The notes under the pieces: generated by a model | What the model was told of the DNA's origin: nothing | The model's database searches: none | Seen by the model: only the letters and a program-made list of their open reading frames with translations | Made by a program: the position numbers and the translations under genes | In this document: in pieces, positions 25,294 through 35,857 of the stretch | How the letters are laid out: the number at the start of each line of letters is the position of its first letter | Position numbering within the stretch: position 1 is the first letter of the stretch | DNA from: Limosilactobacillus reuteri | GTDB lineage: Bacteria > Bacillota > Bacilli > Lactobacillales > Lactobacillaceae | Direction of reading: 5' to 3' | NCBI RefSeq assembly: GCF_003072625.1 | Contig: NZ_CP027805.1 | Span: 1,176,001-1,240,000, forward strand | Length of the DNA stretch: 64,000 nt

Positions 25294-28200
25294 TTAATTA
25301 TCACTCTCTTGTAAAGTATCAACAACATCCACTGATACCATCTTTGAAACTCCTGATTCTTGCATTGTAACCCCGTACAACACATCGGCATCCATCATCG
25401 TTCCCTTCCGGTGGGTAATGACGATAAATTGTGGACCTTCAGCACCAAATTTGCTGAGATAATGGGCAAAACGTTGTACATTAACCTCATCCAAGGCAGC
25501 CTCTGGTTCATCAAGAATTGAAAATGGAACTGGGCGAACCTTTAAAATAGCGAATAATAAGGTGATCGCCGTTAATGCTCGTTCCCCACCTGATAACAAT
25601 GAAAGGTGCTGATTTTTCTTTCCTGGTGGCTGGGCCATAATATCGACCCCGGTTGTTAATAGGTCATGAGGGTCGGTTAAGACAAGTTTAGCATGACCAC
25701 CAGAGAAAATTTGCTGGAACGTCTCGTCAAACATCTGTGAAACCTGATTAAAGGTTGTAATAAACCGTTTCTTTACTTGGGCATCCATCTCACCCATCGT
25801 CTGATTAAGCTGAGCTCGTGAGGCAAGCAAGTCATCTTGTTGACCCTTTAAGAAATCGTACCGTTCACGAACGCGCTCATATTCTTCAATCGCTCCCACA
25901 TTAACCTGACCAAGATCATCCAATCCCCGCTTTAATAGTTTCAACCGGGTCGCCAAGTTCGCTTCGTCCAAGTCACTCATCTGTTGGCGAGCCTCATCAA
26001 TGGTCATGGCATATTGCTCAGATAATCGATTAAGAGCTTGATCAACCATTGATTCATATTTCACGCGCTCTTCATTTAAGTTATTACGATCATCAAGGGC
26101 TGCCCGCTGAAGTTCCTGCAGACGGTTATAATGTGCTTCGGCTTGTGACAGCTTTTGTTCAAGTTCTTCAAGCGCAACTATATTATCTTCCAGTTGTACT
26201 TTAGCTTTTGCTTGTTCTTCTTTAGCATCTTTTAAGGCCGTCTGTGTTGATTTCTCACTGGTTGATTGACTAGCTGATTGAGTCGTTAACTCAGCGATTG
26301 CAATCGTGACCTTTTCTAAACTCTCTTCAACTTCTCGCCGTTGCCGGTTATACTCTTGACTTTGGCGTTGATATTGTTGAAGTCGTTCTTCGGCCACTGC
26401 AATTTTTTGTTGCATTTGTGCTAATTGTCGTGCCTGAGTCGACTCATCATTCTGTAATTCATCGATCTGGGTAAGAATTTGCCTAATCTTTGCAACAACT
26501 TGCGTCAATTCCCAGTTTACTTTATCAGCTTGTTCATTATTTTGTTGAACTTGTGATTCGTAATCCTGATGTTGAGTGTCTTGCTGTTTATTTTGGGTTT
26601 CTAAAATTTGTACCCGATTAATAAGCGTCTCACGCTTACTTGAGATTAACTGGCAATTACTTTCTTGCTCATGAAATTTATCCTGTAAAGTCTGAACTTG
26701 TTGCTGATAATCAGCTACTACTTGTTCGTTCGCTTTTTGTGCTTGTTGGAGTTTAGCAATTTCTTGCTCTAAGTTTGCTGCAAGCTGTTCCTGTTTTTTT
26801 AGCTCTTCTTCTAGTTGCTTAGCCATTTGCTTTTGACTTAAAAGTCCTGTTCGTTGACTACGGGTGGCTCCCCCCGTCATCGCTCCACTAGCATTGATCA
26901 ACTGACCATCAAGAGTTACTACCCGTACCATATGACGACCTACGCGAGCAATCTCAGTGGCATGATCAAGGTTGTCAGCAATAACCGTTGTTCCTAGTAA
27001 GTGGTCAGCAATAATCTGAAACTTTTGATCAAACTTAATAAGTTCTGTTGCTCGCCCCAAAAAGCCAGGGAGGCCAGTTAGTTGTGACCAAATGTTTAAT
27101 GGTCGCCGGTGGCTAAGCGTATCAAGCGGCAAAATAGTTACCCGGCCAGCGCGCGTCTTAATCAAGAAGTTAATAATTGCTTTGGCAGTAGCTTGCCGAT
27201 CAACAACCAATTGCTGAAGCTGACTTCCTAATACTGTTTCAACCGCTTGCGTGTACTTGGCAGGAACATCAAATAATTCACTGACTGCTCCAGCTAATCC
27301 AGGAAATTGTTGCCGTTGCCGAAGAACCTCTTGAACTCCTCGGTAATAGCCACTATATTCATCAGCCATTGCCTGGTAAGCGTTAATTCGTGACTTAAGC
27401 GAACGCACATCCCCCAATGCTTCATACCAATCACGTTGTTTGGTTTGATACGCGTAATTAAGTTTTTCACGGTGATCTTGAGCCGCGTTTAATTTTTCGC
27501 TGACCGTCTGCAGATATTTCTTAGTATTGGCAGCTTCTTGTTGGTAGCGGTTAAATTTTTGATTAATCTCTGCAAGCTGGTTCTTAGTAGCGTCAAGTTC
27601 CTCGACATTTTGTCGTTGAAGACTCATCGCCTGTTCATGATTACGGGACAAGAAAGATTGCTGATTGTGAATCGTTGTTCTTTCCTGCATCAAACTAACT
27701 TGTTGGTTACGTAAATCCTCCACTTGCTGTTTCAGGGCAGCGATCCGTTCACCACTACTCATCTTTCTGGCCGCTTCAAACTCAGCTTGCTGACTATTAA
27801 TCAGCGCTTTTTGCTTAGTCAATTGCTGGTCATTTGCCTGTTGGCTTGTCTTAACCTCTTTTAAACGTGCATTGAGTTCAGCCTGTTGGGCAGTTAACCG
27901 TCGCTGTTCATTTTCACGCTGCTCGCGACGAACGCTGGAAACCGATTGCTGATTTTCATACTTAGCAATTGCCTCCGTTTGATTTAAGATGATTGCTTGG
28001 AGCCGATCCTTAGTTGCGTTTAGTTGTTGGCGTTTTTGCTTTAAGTTATCAAGTTGCTGCTGATCATGACCAGCTTGTCCTTGATAGTCTTTTACCATCG
28101 CACCCGCTTGATCGAGCTTGATACTCAATTTGGTTAACTTTTCATAGTACTCATCATAATGACGAACTGTTTGTGTCCGGTCAAGCACATCAAATTGTTT

Positions 28201-28857
28201 CTTTTGTTCCAAGTAATCTTGAGCAATCGCACTTTGTTCTTCCAGGGGTTCAATCTGCTTTTCTAGCTCACTAATAATGTCATTTACCCGGTTGAGGTTT
28301 TCCATCGTCGTAGTAAGCCGCTTTTCGGCCGTTTCTTTGTTCTTTTTATACTTAGCAACTCCCGCGACAGTTTCAATAATTCCCCGCCGATCAATTGGTT
28401 TACCATTAAAAATTTCTTCAATCCGTCCCTGGGAAATAATAGAAAAGGATTCTCGGCCTAATCCAGAATCAATGAATAAATCTGTAATGTCCTTTAGGCG
28501 GACGTTTTGATCATTGATTAAGTACTCACTATTACCATTGCGGTATATTTTACGAGTAATAGTGAGTTCCGTAAATTCACTAGCTAAATAATGGTCACTA
28601 TTATCTAGCGTAATCGAAACTAGGGCTCGGTTTAAGGGTTTACGATCTGATGACCCATTAAAGATAACATCAGCCATCCGATCTCCCCGTAAATGATGAG
28701 CCGACTGTTCACCCATTACCCATTGAATAGCTTCGATAATATTACTCTTTCCACTACCATTTGGACCAACAATCCCTGTCATCCCGGGCTCAAATTTAAT
28801 TGTTGTTTTTTGGGCAAAGGACTTAAAGCCGTCCAAAGTTAAAGACAATAATTGCAT
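25294..28857 (-). CDS. smc: Chromosome condensation protein SMC
   Basis: ATPase of 1187 aa that, with ScpA and ScpB, organises the chromosome. Walker A GPNGSGKSNIIEAI near residue 32, long Gln/Glu-rich coiled coils, hinge around residues 515-640 (GLAGAVSELFDV...), then signature LSGGERALTAI and Walker B FSILDEPEAALDE at the C-terminal end. It lies between rnc and ftsY, as in other Firmicutes. Confidence 0.97.
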   Translation of the reverse strand: MQLLSLTLDGFKSFAQKTTIKFEPGMTGIVGPNGSGKSNIIEAIQWVMGEQSAHHLRGDRMADVIFNGSSDRKPLNRALVSITLDNSDHYLASEFTELTITRKIYRNGNSEYLINDQNVRLKDITDLFIDSGLGRESFSIISQGRIEEIFNGKPIDRRGIIETVAGVAKYKKNKETAEKRLTTTMENLNRVNDIISELEKQIEPLEEQSAIAQDYLEQKKQFDVLDRTQTVRHYDEYYEKLTKLSIKLDQAGAMVKDYQGQAGHDQQQLDNLKQKRQQLNATKDRLQAIILNQTEAIAKYENQQSVSSVRREQRENEQRRLTAQQAELNARLKEVKTSQQANDQQLTKQKALINSQQAEFEAARKMSSGERIAALKQQVEDLRNQQVSLMQERTTIHNQQSFLSRNHEQAMSLQRQNVEELDATKNQLAEINQKFNRYQQEAANTKKYLQTVSEKLNAAQDHREKLNYAYQTKQRDWYEALGDVRSLKSRINAYQAMADEYSGYYRGVQEVLRQRQQFPGLAGAVSELFDVPAKYTQAVETVLGSQLQQLVVDRQATAKAIINFLIKTRAGRVTILPLDTLSHRRPLNIWSQLTGLPGFLGRATELIKFDQKFQIIADHLLGTTVIADNLDHATEIARVGRHMVRVVTLDGQLINASGAMTGGATRSQRTGLLSQKQMAKQLEEELKKQEQLAANLEQEIAKLQQAQKANEQVVADYQQQVQTLQDKFHEQESNCQLISSKRETLINRVQILETQNKQQDTQHQDYESQVQQNNEQADKVNWELTQVVAKIRQILTQIDELQNDESTQARQLAQMQQKIAVAEERLQQYQRQSQEYNRQRREVEESLEKVTIAIAELTTQSASQSTSEKSTQTALKDAKEEQAKAKVQLEDNIVALEELEQKLSQAEAHYNRLQELQRAALDDRNNLNEERVKYESMVDQALNRLSEQYAMTIDEARQQMSDLDEANLATRLKLLKRGLDDLGQVNVGAIEEYERVRERYDFLKGQQDDLLASRAQLNQTMGEMDAQVKKRFITTFNQVSQMFDETFQQIFSGGHAKLVLTDPHDLLTTGVDIMAQPPGKKNQHLSLLSGGERALTAITLLFAILKVRPVPFSILDEPEAALDEVNVQRFAHYLSKFGAEGPQFIVITHRKGTMMDADVLYGVTMQESGVSKMVSVDVVDTLQESDN

Positions 28858-28873
28858 CAGTTATTCCTACTTG

Positions 28874-29575
28874 CTATTTATTTTTATTTCTCATATTATC
28901 AAGTGCCTGTTGTGCTGCTTGCATTTCAGCATGCTTCTTCGATGAACCCTTTCCTTCACCGATAACGTCACCGTTAGCAGTAACGTTTACTTTAAATTCA
29001 GGGTCATTTTCTGTTCCGCTTTCCTCTACTAAATGATATTCAATGGTAATATCACCGTCGCGTTGGAGAAATTCTTGAAGACTAGTCTTAGCATCAACCG
29101 CATGATCAAACCAGCCCATATCAAGCTTAGGAAAGATAACCCGCTGGACAAATTTTTCAACTGCTGGCCGACCTTGATCTAAATAGAGAGCGCCAATGAA
29201 TGATTCAAAAATATCACATAGCAGGCCTGGACGTTCTCTTGCGCCGGCCATTTCCTCACCATGCCCCAAACGAATGTATTGATCAAAGTGACATTCCTTG
29301 GCAAATTTAGAAAAACTATCCTCGCATACCATTGCCGCTCTTAAGCGGGTAAGTTTTCCCTGCGGCAATTCAGGGAAACGTTTATAAATATATTCTGAAA
29401 CGATCAGTTCCAACACAGCATCGCCAAGAAATTCAATCCGTTCGTAATATTTTAATCCTTGGTTAGGATGTTCATTTACATATGAAGCTTGAGTAAAAGC
29501 TTCTGCTAATAAAGCAGGATTATCAAAATGAATATTAAATTCCTTGGCCAGGTAGTCTTGTAATTCTTCGATCAT
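28874..29575 (-). CDS. rnc: Ribonuclease III
   Basis: Double-strand-specific endonuclease (233 aa) processing rRNA precursors and sense-antisense duplexes; also the usual crRNA/tracrRNA nuclease of type II CRISPR systems. Catalytic motif ERIEFLGDAVLEL near residue 44, second metal site DIFESFIGALYLD and a C-terminal double-stranded RNA-binding domain (GEGKGSSKKHAEMQAAQQAL). Confidence 0.96.
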   Translation of the reverse strand: MIEELQDYLAKEFNIHFDNPALLAEAFTQASYVNEHPNQGLKYYERIEFLGDAVLELIVSEYIYKRFPELPQGKLTRLRAAMVCEDSFSKFAKECHFDQYIRLGHGEEMAGARERPGLLCDIFESFIGALYLDQGRPAVEKFVQRVIFPKLDMGWFDHAVDAKTSLQEFLQRDGDITIEYHLVEESGTENDPEFKVNVTANGDVIGEGKGSSKKHAEMQAAQQALDNMRNKNK

Positions 29576-29673
29576 AAAAAATTCCTTTCGTTTTTGACTT
29601 AAAATTATAAAAAATGTCTAAGGCCTATTATACTAAACAACCCGCTATTCCGCAGGTAATTTTAATAATATTC

Positions 29674-29720
29674 GAAAAAATTAAAGGCTGTGAAAAAACT
29701 TTCGCCTTTTCTCAGCCCCT
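29674..29720 (-). terminator. acpP terminator
   Basis: GGCTGAGAAAA and TTTTTTCACAGCC form a stem (with GGCGAAAG loop), followed by TTTAATTTTTT on the minus strand, between acpP and rnc. Confidence 0.8.
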
Positions 29721-29752
29721 TACTTTTCTACCTTAATAATTAAACAGTTCAA

Positions 29753-30007
29753 TTAGTTAGCAGTATGTTCTGCAATATAATCAACAACTTCACCGATCGT
29801 ACTTAACTTTTCAGCATCTTCATCATTAATTTCTTCGCCAAACGTATCCTCTAATTCGAGAACAAATTCAACAAAATCAATTGAATCAGCATCCAAATCT
29901 GTCTTTAAGTTCAAATCATCAGTAATTTTAGCCCGATCAACACCAAAATGGTCAGCAACAATCTCTGAAACCTTATTAAAGATTTCTGTTTTCTTATTAT
30001 CAGCCAT
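29753..30007 (-). CDS. acpP: Acyl carrier protein
   Basis: 84-aa carrier of fatty-acyl chains. The phosphopantetheine serine is S42 in DLDADSIDFVEFV. Directly downstream of plsX as in Bacillus, linking acyl transfer to phospholipid synthesis. Ile replaces the more usual Leu after the attachment serine. Confidence 0.94.
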   Translation of the reverse strand: MADNKKTEIFNKVSEIVADHFGVDRAKITDDLNLKTDLDADSIDFVEFVLELEDTFGEEINDEDAEKLSTIGEVVDYIAEHTAN

Positions 30008-30043
30008 TATTATTAACCTCTCTTTACTAGTTCGCTACTTATT

Positions 30044-31075
30044 CTATTCGTTTTTCTTAGAATTGTCTAGATTTTCGGTGTTATCGAAAAATTCAACTGT
30101 TTTTTCAATCACACCCGTTTTGAGCATCGTTCTAATTTGACTAATTGTATTTTTCACTGCTAAAGCATCAGAAGATCCATGAGTTTTAACAACTGGTGCC
30201 TTAAGTCCTAATAAGACCGCCCCACCATAAGTTGAAGCATTCATTTTTTGTCCAATTTGATGGAAAACTGGCTTTAGCATGAGGTAGCCTAACTTAGCAC
30301 GAAGACCACCATGTAAGATTCCATCTTTAATTAACGTCATCATCATCTTGGCGGTTCCTTCAGTAGCTTTCAAGGCTGCATTTGCCGTCCATCCATCACT
30401 TACAACAACATCAGCTTTGCCAAAAAGAAGGTCACCGGATTCAATGTTACCAACAAAATTCAGATCAGCTTTGCTATTGAGAATTTGCCACACTTCTTTA
30501 TGCAATTTGTCACCCTTATCTTCTTCCGCACCATTATTTAATAATGCAATCCGGGGATTAGCAACTCCCAACACATTTTCGGCATAGAATTTACCAAGGT
30601 AGGCATATTGTTCCAAATTTTTCTCTTTACTTTCCGCATTTGCACCAGTATCAAGGTAGACAAAATTACGTCGACTAGCACCCGGCTTGGCGATTGGCAA
30701 AATACTAGTGAGGCCAGGACGGTCAATTCCTTTAATACGGCCAACAATAAAGAGGCCGGCCACTAAAATTGCCCCGGTGTTTCCCGCAGAAAAGAAGGCA
30801 TCAGCTTTGCCTTCTTTAACTGCTGTTGCCGCACGAACAATTGTCGAATCTTTTTTCCGCCGAATTGCCCGGACTGGTTCTTCACCCATTGAAATTTCTT
30901 CACTGGTAGCGACAATATTAAGCCGCTCATTATTTTTTATTAAGGGCTTAACCTTATCTGGATTTCCATAAAGGTCAAATTCTAAGTCAGGGTATAGATC
31001 CCGTGCCTCTTCTACCCCTTTAATAATTACTTGGGGAGCGTTATCTCCACCCATTGCATCAACAGCAATTTTCAT
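30044..31075 (-). CDS. plsX: Phosphate acyltransferase PlsX
   Basis: Makes acyl-phosphate from acyl-ACP, the first step of glycerol-3-phosphate acylation with PlsY. 343 aa with the MKIAVDAMGGDNAPQ N-terminus, GNTGAILVAGLF and AFFSAGNTGA-type core. Start behind GAGGAGGAAATTTT. Between recG and acpP; no fapR is present here. Confidence 0.95.
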   Translation of the reverse strand: MKIAVDAMGGDNAPQVIIKGVEEARDLYPDLEFDLYGNPDKVKPLIKNNERLNIVATSEEISMGEEPVRAIRRKKDSTIVRAATAVKEGKADAFFSAGNTGAILVAGLFIVGRIKGIDRPGLTSILPIAKPGASRRNFVYLDTGANAESKEKNLEQYAYLGKFYAENVLGVANPRIALLNNGAEEDKGDKLHKEVWQILNSKADLNFVGNIESGDLLFGKADVVVSDGWTANAALKATEGTAKMMMTLIKDGILHGGLRAKLGYLMLKPVFHQIGQKMNASTYGGAVLLGLKAPVVKTHGSSDALAVKNTISQIRTMLKTGVIEKTVEFFDNTENLDNSKKNE

Positions 31076-31092
31076 AAAATTTCCTCCTCATA

Positions 31093-33129
31093 TTAGTCAA
31101 AGTGTGTCTCCAATTCATGACGCTTTAAATATAAAACAAGTGGCTGGTTTTCATCGACTTGATCCCAATTGGGCATTCCTAACAGGTTTCCGGCATCGGC
31201 ACGGGCAATTTGCAACATCTTTAAATCAGCAACCGGATCACCTACCTTAAATTCTGGCATCCCCGATTGTTTCTTTCCTAAGACGTCTCCAGATCCGCGT
31301 AGTTTCAAGTCTTGCTCAGCAATCTTAAATCCATCATCAGTAGCAACCATCGTTTTCATCCGAGCTTTTCCTTCATCAGTTTTCGGATCTGCAATCAATA
31401 AACAATAGCTCTGCCGATCGCCACGACCAACACGACCACGTAATTGATGAAGCTGTGCGAGACCAAAGCGATCAGCATCATATATAACCATTACCGTTGC
31501 ATTGGGGTTATCAACACCAACTTCAATAACCGTGGTTGCAACCAAAACTTGAAGCTCACCAGATTTAAACTGATGCATTGCCTCATCTTTTTCTTCCGTC
31601 CCCATTCGTCCATGAAGTAATCCTACTTTATAAGTTGGTTCAAGATCGGCTGACAGCTGATTATAAAGATCTGTCGCGTTTTGTACATCTAAAGCTGCGG
31701 ATTCTTCAATCAGAGGACTCACAACATATGCCTGTGCCCCCTGTTTTAATTGTTCACGCAAAAAATGGATTGCTGCAGCATGTTGGTTAGACTGCAACCA
31801 TTTTGTTTGAATTGGTTTTCGGCCAGCTGGCAGTTGATCAATTATCGAAACATCCATTTCACCATAATTAGTGATCGCTAGTGTCCGAGGAATTGGGGTT
31901 GCTGTCATGGCTAATACATCAGGATGTTCGCCTTTTTCACGAAGTTGCTGACGTTGGTTGACCCCAAAACGGTGTTGTTCATCGGTAATTACTAGACCAA
32001 GATTAGCATACTCGACACCATCTTGAATTAGCGCGTGGGTTCCGACAATGAGATTGACATCTCCCCGCTTCATCGCCGTCAGTAATTCTCGATGTTGCTT
32101 AGCAGTCAATGAACCAGTAAGGAGAGCAACTCGGACATGTGTTCCTTCAAAAATTTTCGCTAATTTCTCAGCATGCTGGCCTGCCAGAATTTCTGTCGGC
32201 GCCATTAAAGCTGCTTGGTAGCCTGCAGTAATAGCTGCATAAACAGCAATGGCCGCCACAATTGTCTTTCCAGAACCAACATCTCCCTGCAACAATCGAT
32301 TCATTTGGTATGGTTGACGTATATCACGGCAAATTTCATTGACAACCCGTTTTTGAGCATCAGTTAGTTCGAATGGAAGTCCACCAATAAATTCTTTCAG
32401 CTCATCATTATGATATAAGATCCGCTCGCCATCTTCTTGACGGTGGGCACGACGAATTGCCTGCAACCGTAACTGAAACAGGAAAAATTCTTCGTAAGCT
32501 GCTGTTCGGCGAGCGGCTTTTGCAGTTGCTTGAGTTTGTGGAAAGTGAATCTCCCTAATCATTTGTCGGCGATCCATTAACCGGTATCGTTGACGAATCG
32601 TCTCCGGTAAATACGTTGGAATGATATTAGCATATTCCTCATAGGCTTGACGAATAAAGCTTTGGAGGACACTTTGGCGAATATGCTTATTTACTGCATA
32701 GACAGCACCATATTCATTGCGATCATCAGCCTTTTCCTTAAGAAGCTTATTTCCCGTTACTTGACGGCGGGGTGCATCCCACTTGCCCATTACAGTTACT
32801 TGTTGATTTAATTCAATTTGTTTTTTGATATAGGGCTGATTAAAAAAGGTCGCGATTACTACCTCATTACCTACCTGCATTCGAAAAGTAAGCCGGTTTC
32901 GCCGATAGCCATAGCGGACCAAGAGTGGTTCCGACACCACTACTCCTTGAAGAGTAATTTTCTGTTTATCCTTGGCACTTTCAATATCTGTAGGCGTGAA
33001 ATCGTTATAACGGGTGGGATAATATGTCAATAAATCTTCAATAGTATCTATTCCAAGTGTGGCTAGATCTGCTACCCGCTTAGGACCAACCCCTTTTAAA
33101 TTGGCGACTGAATCCGTTAAACTCCGCAT
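31093..33129 (-). CDS. recG: ATP-dependent DNA helicase RecG
   Basis: Fork-reversal helicase (678 aa from MRSLTDSV). Wedge/OB domain first, then Walker A QGDVGSGKTIVA near residue 285, DEQH box as TDEQHRFG, MTATPIPRT and the TRG-like C-terminal helicase lobe. The ATG at 33129 is chosen since the upstream GTG belongs to the AGAGGTG site. Confidence 0.96.
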   Translation of the reverse strand: MRSLTDSVANLKGVGPKRVADLATLGIDTIEDLLTYYPTRYNDFTPTDIESAKDKQKITLQGVVVSEPLLVRYGYRRNRLTFRMQVGNEVVIATFFNQPYIKKQIELNQQVTVMGKWDAPRRQVTGNKLLKEKADDRNEYGAVYAVNKHIRQSVLQSFIRQAYEEYANIIPTYLPETIRQRYRLMDRRQMIREIHFPQTQATAKAARRTAAYEEFFLFQLRLQAIRRAHRQEDGERILYHNDELKEFIGGLPFELTDAQKRVVNEICRDIRQPYQMNRLLQGDVGSGKTIVAAIAVYAAITAGYQAALMAPTEILAGQHAEKLAKIFEGTHVRVALLTGSLTAKQHRELLTAMKRGDVNLIVGTHALIQDGVEYANLGLVITDEQHRFGVNQRQQLREKGEHPDVLAMTATPIPRTLAITNYGEMDVSIIDQLPAGRKPIQTKWLQSNQHAAAIHFLREQLKQGAQAYVVSPLIEESAALDVQNATDLYNQLSADLEPTYKVGLLHGRMGTEEKDEAMHQFKSGELQVLVATTVIEVGVDNPNATVMVIYDADRFGLAQLHQLRGRVGRGDRQSYCLLIADPKTDEGKARMKTMVATDDGFKIAEQDLKLRGSGDVLGKKQSGMPEFKVGDPVADLKMLQIARADAGNLLGMPNWDQVDENQPLVLYLKRHELETHFD

Positions 33130-33160
33130 ATCTTTCACCTCTTTTTAACACAACCAGTAA

Positions 33161-33210
33161 TCAAAATAGGAGTGGGAATAAAAGTAATCCTTTATTAACC
33201 CACCCCTATA
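33161..33210 (-). terminator. Hairpin between fakA and recG
   Basis: ATAGGGGTGGG and CCCACTCCTAT form an 11-bp stem with a 22-nt loop, followed by TTTTGATT on the minus strand. It may partly terminate the yloU-fakA transcript. Confidence 0.65.
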
Positions 33211-33230
33211 GAAATTAATTTAATGTAACT

Positions 33231-34940
33231 CTATTCAACCGAAATCAGGTATGGATAAACTGGTTGGCCACCATCGTAAATCTGAATATCTAATTCATCA
33301 TCTACTTCTTCAACTGCTGCTTTAATCTCTTCAGCAGTTTTTTGATCACCACCAGCTCCATATAGGATTGTTACAATTTCACTATCCTCATCAAGCATGG
33401 CTTTTACCATCTTAATAGCGGCTTCTTTAAGCTCCGGATCAGTGGTGACGATTTTACCATCAACAATTCCCATGTAATCATCTTTCTTGATTTCACGACC
33501 GTCAATTGTTGTATCCCGAACAGCATTAGTAACTGCTCCACTGGCAACCATCCCTGTATTAGCTTCCATATTCGCTTGATTTTCGTCTAAAGATGCTTCT
33601 GGATTATATTCAAGCAAAGCACTCATCGCTTGAGCAATCGTCTTACTGTGAACAACCTTTGTTGGGATGTCAGCAACCTCGGCAGCTTGATCAGCAGTCA
33701 TAAAGATGTTGCCGTTATTTGGCAAAACAAGAGCTTGCTTAGCACCACTATTGTTAATGGCATCGAGGATATCTTGAGTACTTGGGTTCATTGTTTGACC
33801 ACCTGTAATGATGTGGGTAACACCCAAACTCTTTAATAATTTTGCAATTCCTTCTCCTGATGCTACAGCAATAACAGCTGTCTGGAGGTCCTTTTTAGCT
33901 TCTGCAGCTGCTTTTGCCTTCTCAATTGGCGACTCACTGTCAGTGTCTTCTTCATCCTTTTCCATGATTTCTTCTTGTTGCCAAACCATGTTATGAATTT
34001 CAATTGTCTGTAAATCACCGAATTGCTGACCCCAAGTTAATACTTTACCAGGGTGTTCAGTGTGAACATGAACCCGCACAACTTGATCATCATTTAGAAC
34101 AAGTAAACTATCACCTAAGTCCGCTAGATAATTATAGAACGTATCATAGTCAAACTTTTGAGTCACTTGTTTACCCTTACCAAGGCGTACCAACATTTGA
34201 GTACAGTAAGTATACTTGATATCTTCAGGATTAAGCTTTCCTTGAACGCTTTGGTGATCCATGGCGTGAACCATCTCGTCAATTTCAGCATTGTCAGGTT
34301 TATAGTCATCACTTTTATCTACGCGGCCACTCAAGGCTTCGTCAAAGGCTTGAAGTACAAAGACGAGTCCTTGCCCACCAGAATCTACCACGCCAACTTC
34401 TTTCAGTACTGGCAATAAATCCGGCGTCTTTTTAAGCGCTTCTTCACCTGCTTCATAAATAGTATGCATAATCTCAACAAGATCATCAGTCTCGTTAATC
34501 TTATTGAGGCCTGCTTGAGCTGATTCACGAACAACAGTTAAAATGGTACCTTCTGTTGGCTTCATCACAGCCTTATAAGCTGTCTTTGCACCATTAGCAT
34601 AAGCATTAACAAAGTCAGCAGTAGATAAAACATCCATGCCTTCTGTTGCCTTTGCAAAGCCACGGAAAATCTGCGATAAAATAACCCCAGAATTTCCGCG
34701 TGCTCCCATTAAAAGGCCCTTTGCTAACGCTGCACTCAGGTCGCCAACCTTCTTACTGGTTTCGTTGCGTTCGTACTTGGCACCACTTGCCATTGAAGAA
34801 GTCATGTTTGTCCCGGTGTCTCCATCTGGAACTGGAAAAACATTTAATGAATTAATAAATTCAGCGTTCTTACCAAGTTTATCGGCGGCCGCCTGGACCA
34901 TTTTACCGAATTCAAGGTTTGTAATTTTTGTTACAGCCAA
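33231..34940 (-). CDS. fakA: Fatty acid kinase catalytic subunit (FakA/YloV, DAK domain)
   Basis: Phosphorylates exogenous fatty acids held by FakB proteins, giving acyl-phosphate for PlsX-linked lipid synthesis. N-terminal DhaL-like ATP domain with NVFPVPDGDTGTNM and GARGNSGVILSQIFRG; C-terminal DegV-like part. About 569 aa. TTG at 34940 (MAVTKITN) behind GGGGAGG is the likely start; the upstream ATG overlaps that site. Neighbour of yloU, recG and plsX, a lipid-linked set. Confidence 0.92.
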   Translation of the reverse strand: MAVTKITNLEFGKMVQAAADKLGKNAEFINSLNVFPVPDGDTGTNMTSSMASGAKYERNETSKKVGDLSAALAKGLLMGARGNSGVILSQIFRGFAKATEGMDVLSTADFVNAYANGAKTAYKAVMKPTEGTILTVVRESAQAGLNKINETDDLVEIMHTIYEAGEEALKKTPDLLPVLKEVGVVDSGGQGLVFVLQAFDEALSGRVDKSDDYKPDNAEIDEMVHAMDHQSVQGKLNPEDIKYTYCTQMLVRLGKGKQVTQKFDYDTFYNYLADLGDSLLVLNDDQVVRVHVHTEHPGKVLTWGQQFGDLQTIEIHNMVWQQEEIMEKDEEDTDSESPIEKAKAAAEAKKDLQTAVIAVASGEGIAKLLKSLGVTHIITGGQTMNPSTQDILDAINNSGAKQALVLPNNGNIFMTADQAAEVADIPTKVVHSKTIAQAMSALLEYNPEASLDENQANMEANTGMVASGAVTNAVRDTTIDGREIKKDDYMGIVDGKIVTTDPELKEAAIKMVKAMLDEDSEIVTILYGAGGDQKTAEEIKAAVEEVDDELDIQIYDGGQPVYPYLISVE

Positions 34941-34965
34941 TTCGAAATTCCTCCCCAATGCTCGC

Positions 34966-35328
34966 TTAATCTTCTAGTGTCCGTACACCTTGGACACATA
35001 CATTAACTGAATTTGCCGTAATGCCGAGCATTGTTTCAAGATTATACTTTACCTTTGCTTGGACACTTTTTGATACTTCTGAGATCTTTGTGCCATAGCC
35101 TACAATAATATTTACGTCAACAGCTACACCATTATCTTGCTGCCGAACAACAACGCCGCGCGCAAAATTTTCACGACGAAGAATTTGGTTAACCCCATCA
35201 CGGATGGGGTTTCGGCTTGCCATTCCAACAACACCGTAGTTATCAGTAGCAGCCCCACCAACAACTGATGAAATCACATCATTATCAATGTCAATTGTAC
35301 CTGACTTAGTTTTGATTTTTACTGCCAT
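34966..35328 (-). CDS. yloU: Asp23/YloU family protein
   Basis: 120-aa Asp23-domain protein (DUF322) of unknown biochemical role, linked to cell-envelope stress. Core GVVGMASRN and VNIIVGYGTKISEVSKSVQ. Always upstream of fakA. Start at the second ATG, behind AAGGAGGCC. A second Asp23 protein is encoded at 55.3 kb. Confidence 0.92.
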   Translation of the reverse strand: MAVKIKTKSGTIDIDNDVISSVVGGAATDNYGVVGMASRNPIRDGVNQILRRENFARGVVVRQQDNGVAVDVNIIVGYGTKISEVSKSVQAKVKYNLETMLGITANSVNVCVQGVRTLED

Positions 35329-35334
35329 CGTCAT

Positions 35335-35522
35335 GGCCTCCTTATAAAATTACCAATTGATTTTAGAATCCTATGATACTAAAATTCACAATTAAATCAA
35401 TACCATCATACCATAGCATATTTCACTAAAAAAGTAACTGATGGATATTTTTGCAATCAATCAATGGGGTTAATCAATTAGTGTAAAAAATAAGCCGCCC
35501 AAATTGGACGGCATCATTTTAA
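35335..35522. other. Intergenic region yloU-rpmB with rpmB terminator
   Basis: AT-rich. On the minus strand GCCGTCCAATTTGGGCGGC followed by TTATTTTTT (35486-35515) is the rpmB terminator. The remainder likely contains the yloU promoter. Confidence 0.7.
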
Positions 35523-35708
35523 TTAAACCCGAGTCACTTTACTTGACTTCAGTGTACGTGCTGAAACGTATACCTTCTTAGGCTTACCATTAACTAAAAT
35601 GGTTACCTTTTGCAAGTTAGGCTTCCAGCTACGCCGACTTGAGTTAAGGGCGTGAGAACGCTTGTTACCAAATTGCGTCCGTTTACCGTTGATAAAATCT
35701 TTAGCCAT
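35523..35708 (-). CDS. rpmB: 50S ribosomal protein L28
   Basis: 61-aa ribosomal protein with [20 protein letters not shown]. The start at 35708, behind AGAGGAGGG, gives the family length; the upstream 21 in-frame codons are not conserved. No Zn-binding cysteines, i.e. the C-minus form of L28. Confidence 0.95.
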   Translation of the reverse strand: MAKDFINGKRTQFGNKRSHALNSSRRSWKPNLQKVTILVNGKPKKVYVSARTLKSSKVTRV

Positions 35709-35857
35709 TGGTGATACCCTCCTCTTTGCTTCATAATTTTTTCGTTTACGCAAAACTGCGATGTAACTCACCTAATTAATCTACCATAGGCATCGTAACA
35801 ATGCAATAGTTTTCTTTCAAGTAATTTTCCTTGACAGGGTATTTTCCCCTCAAAAAC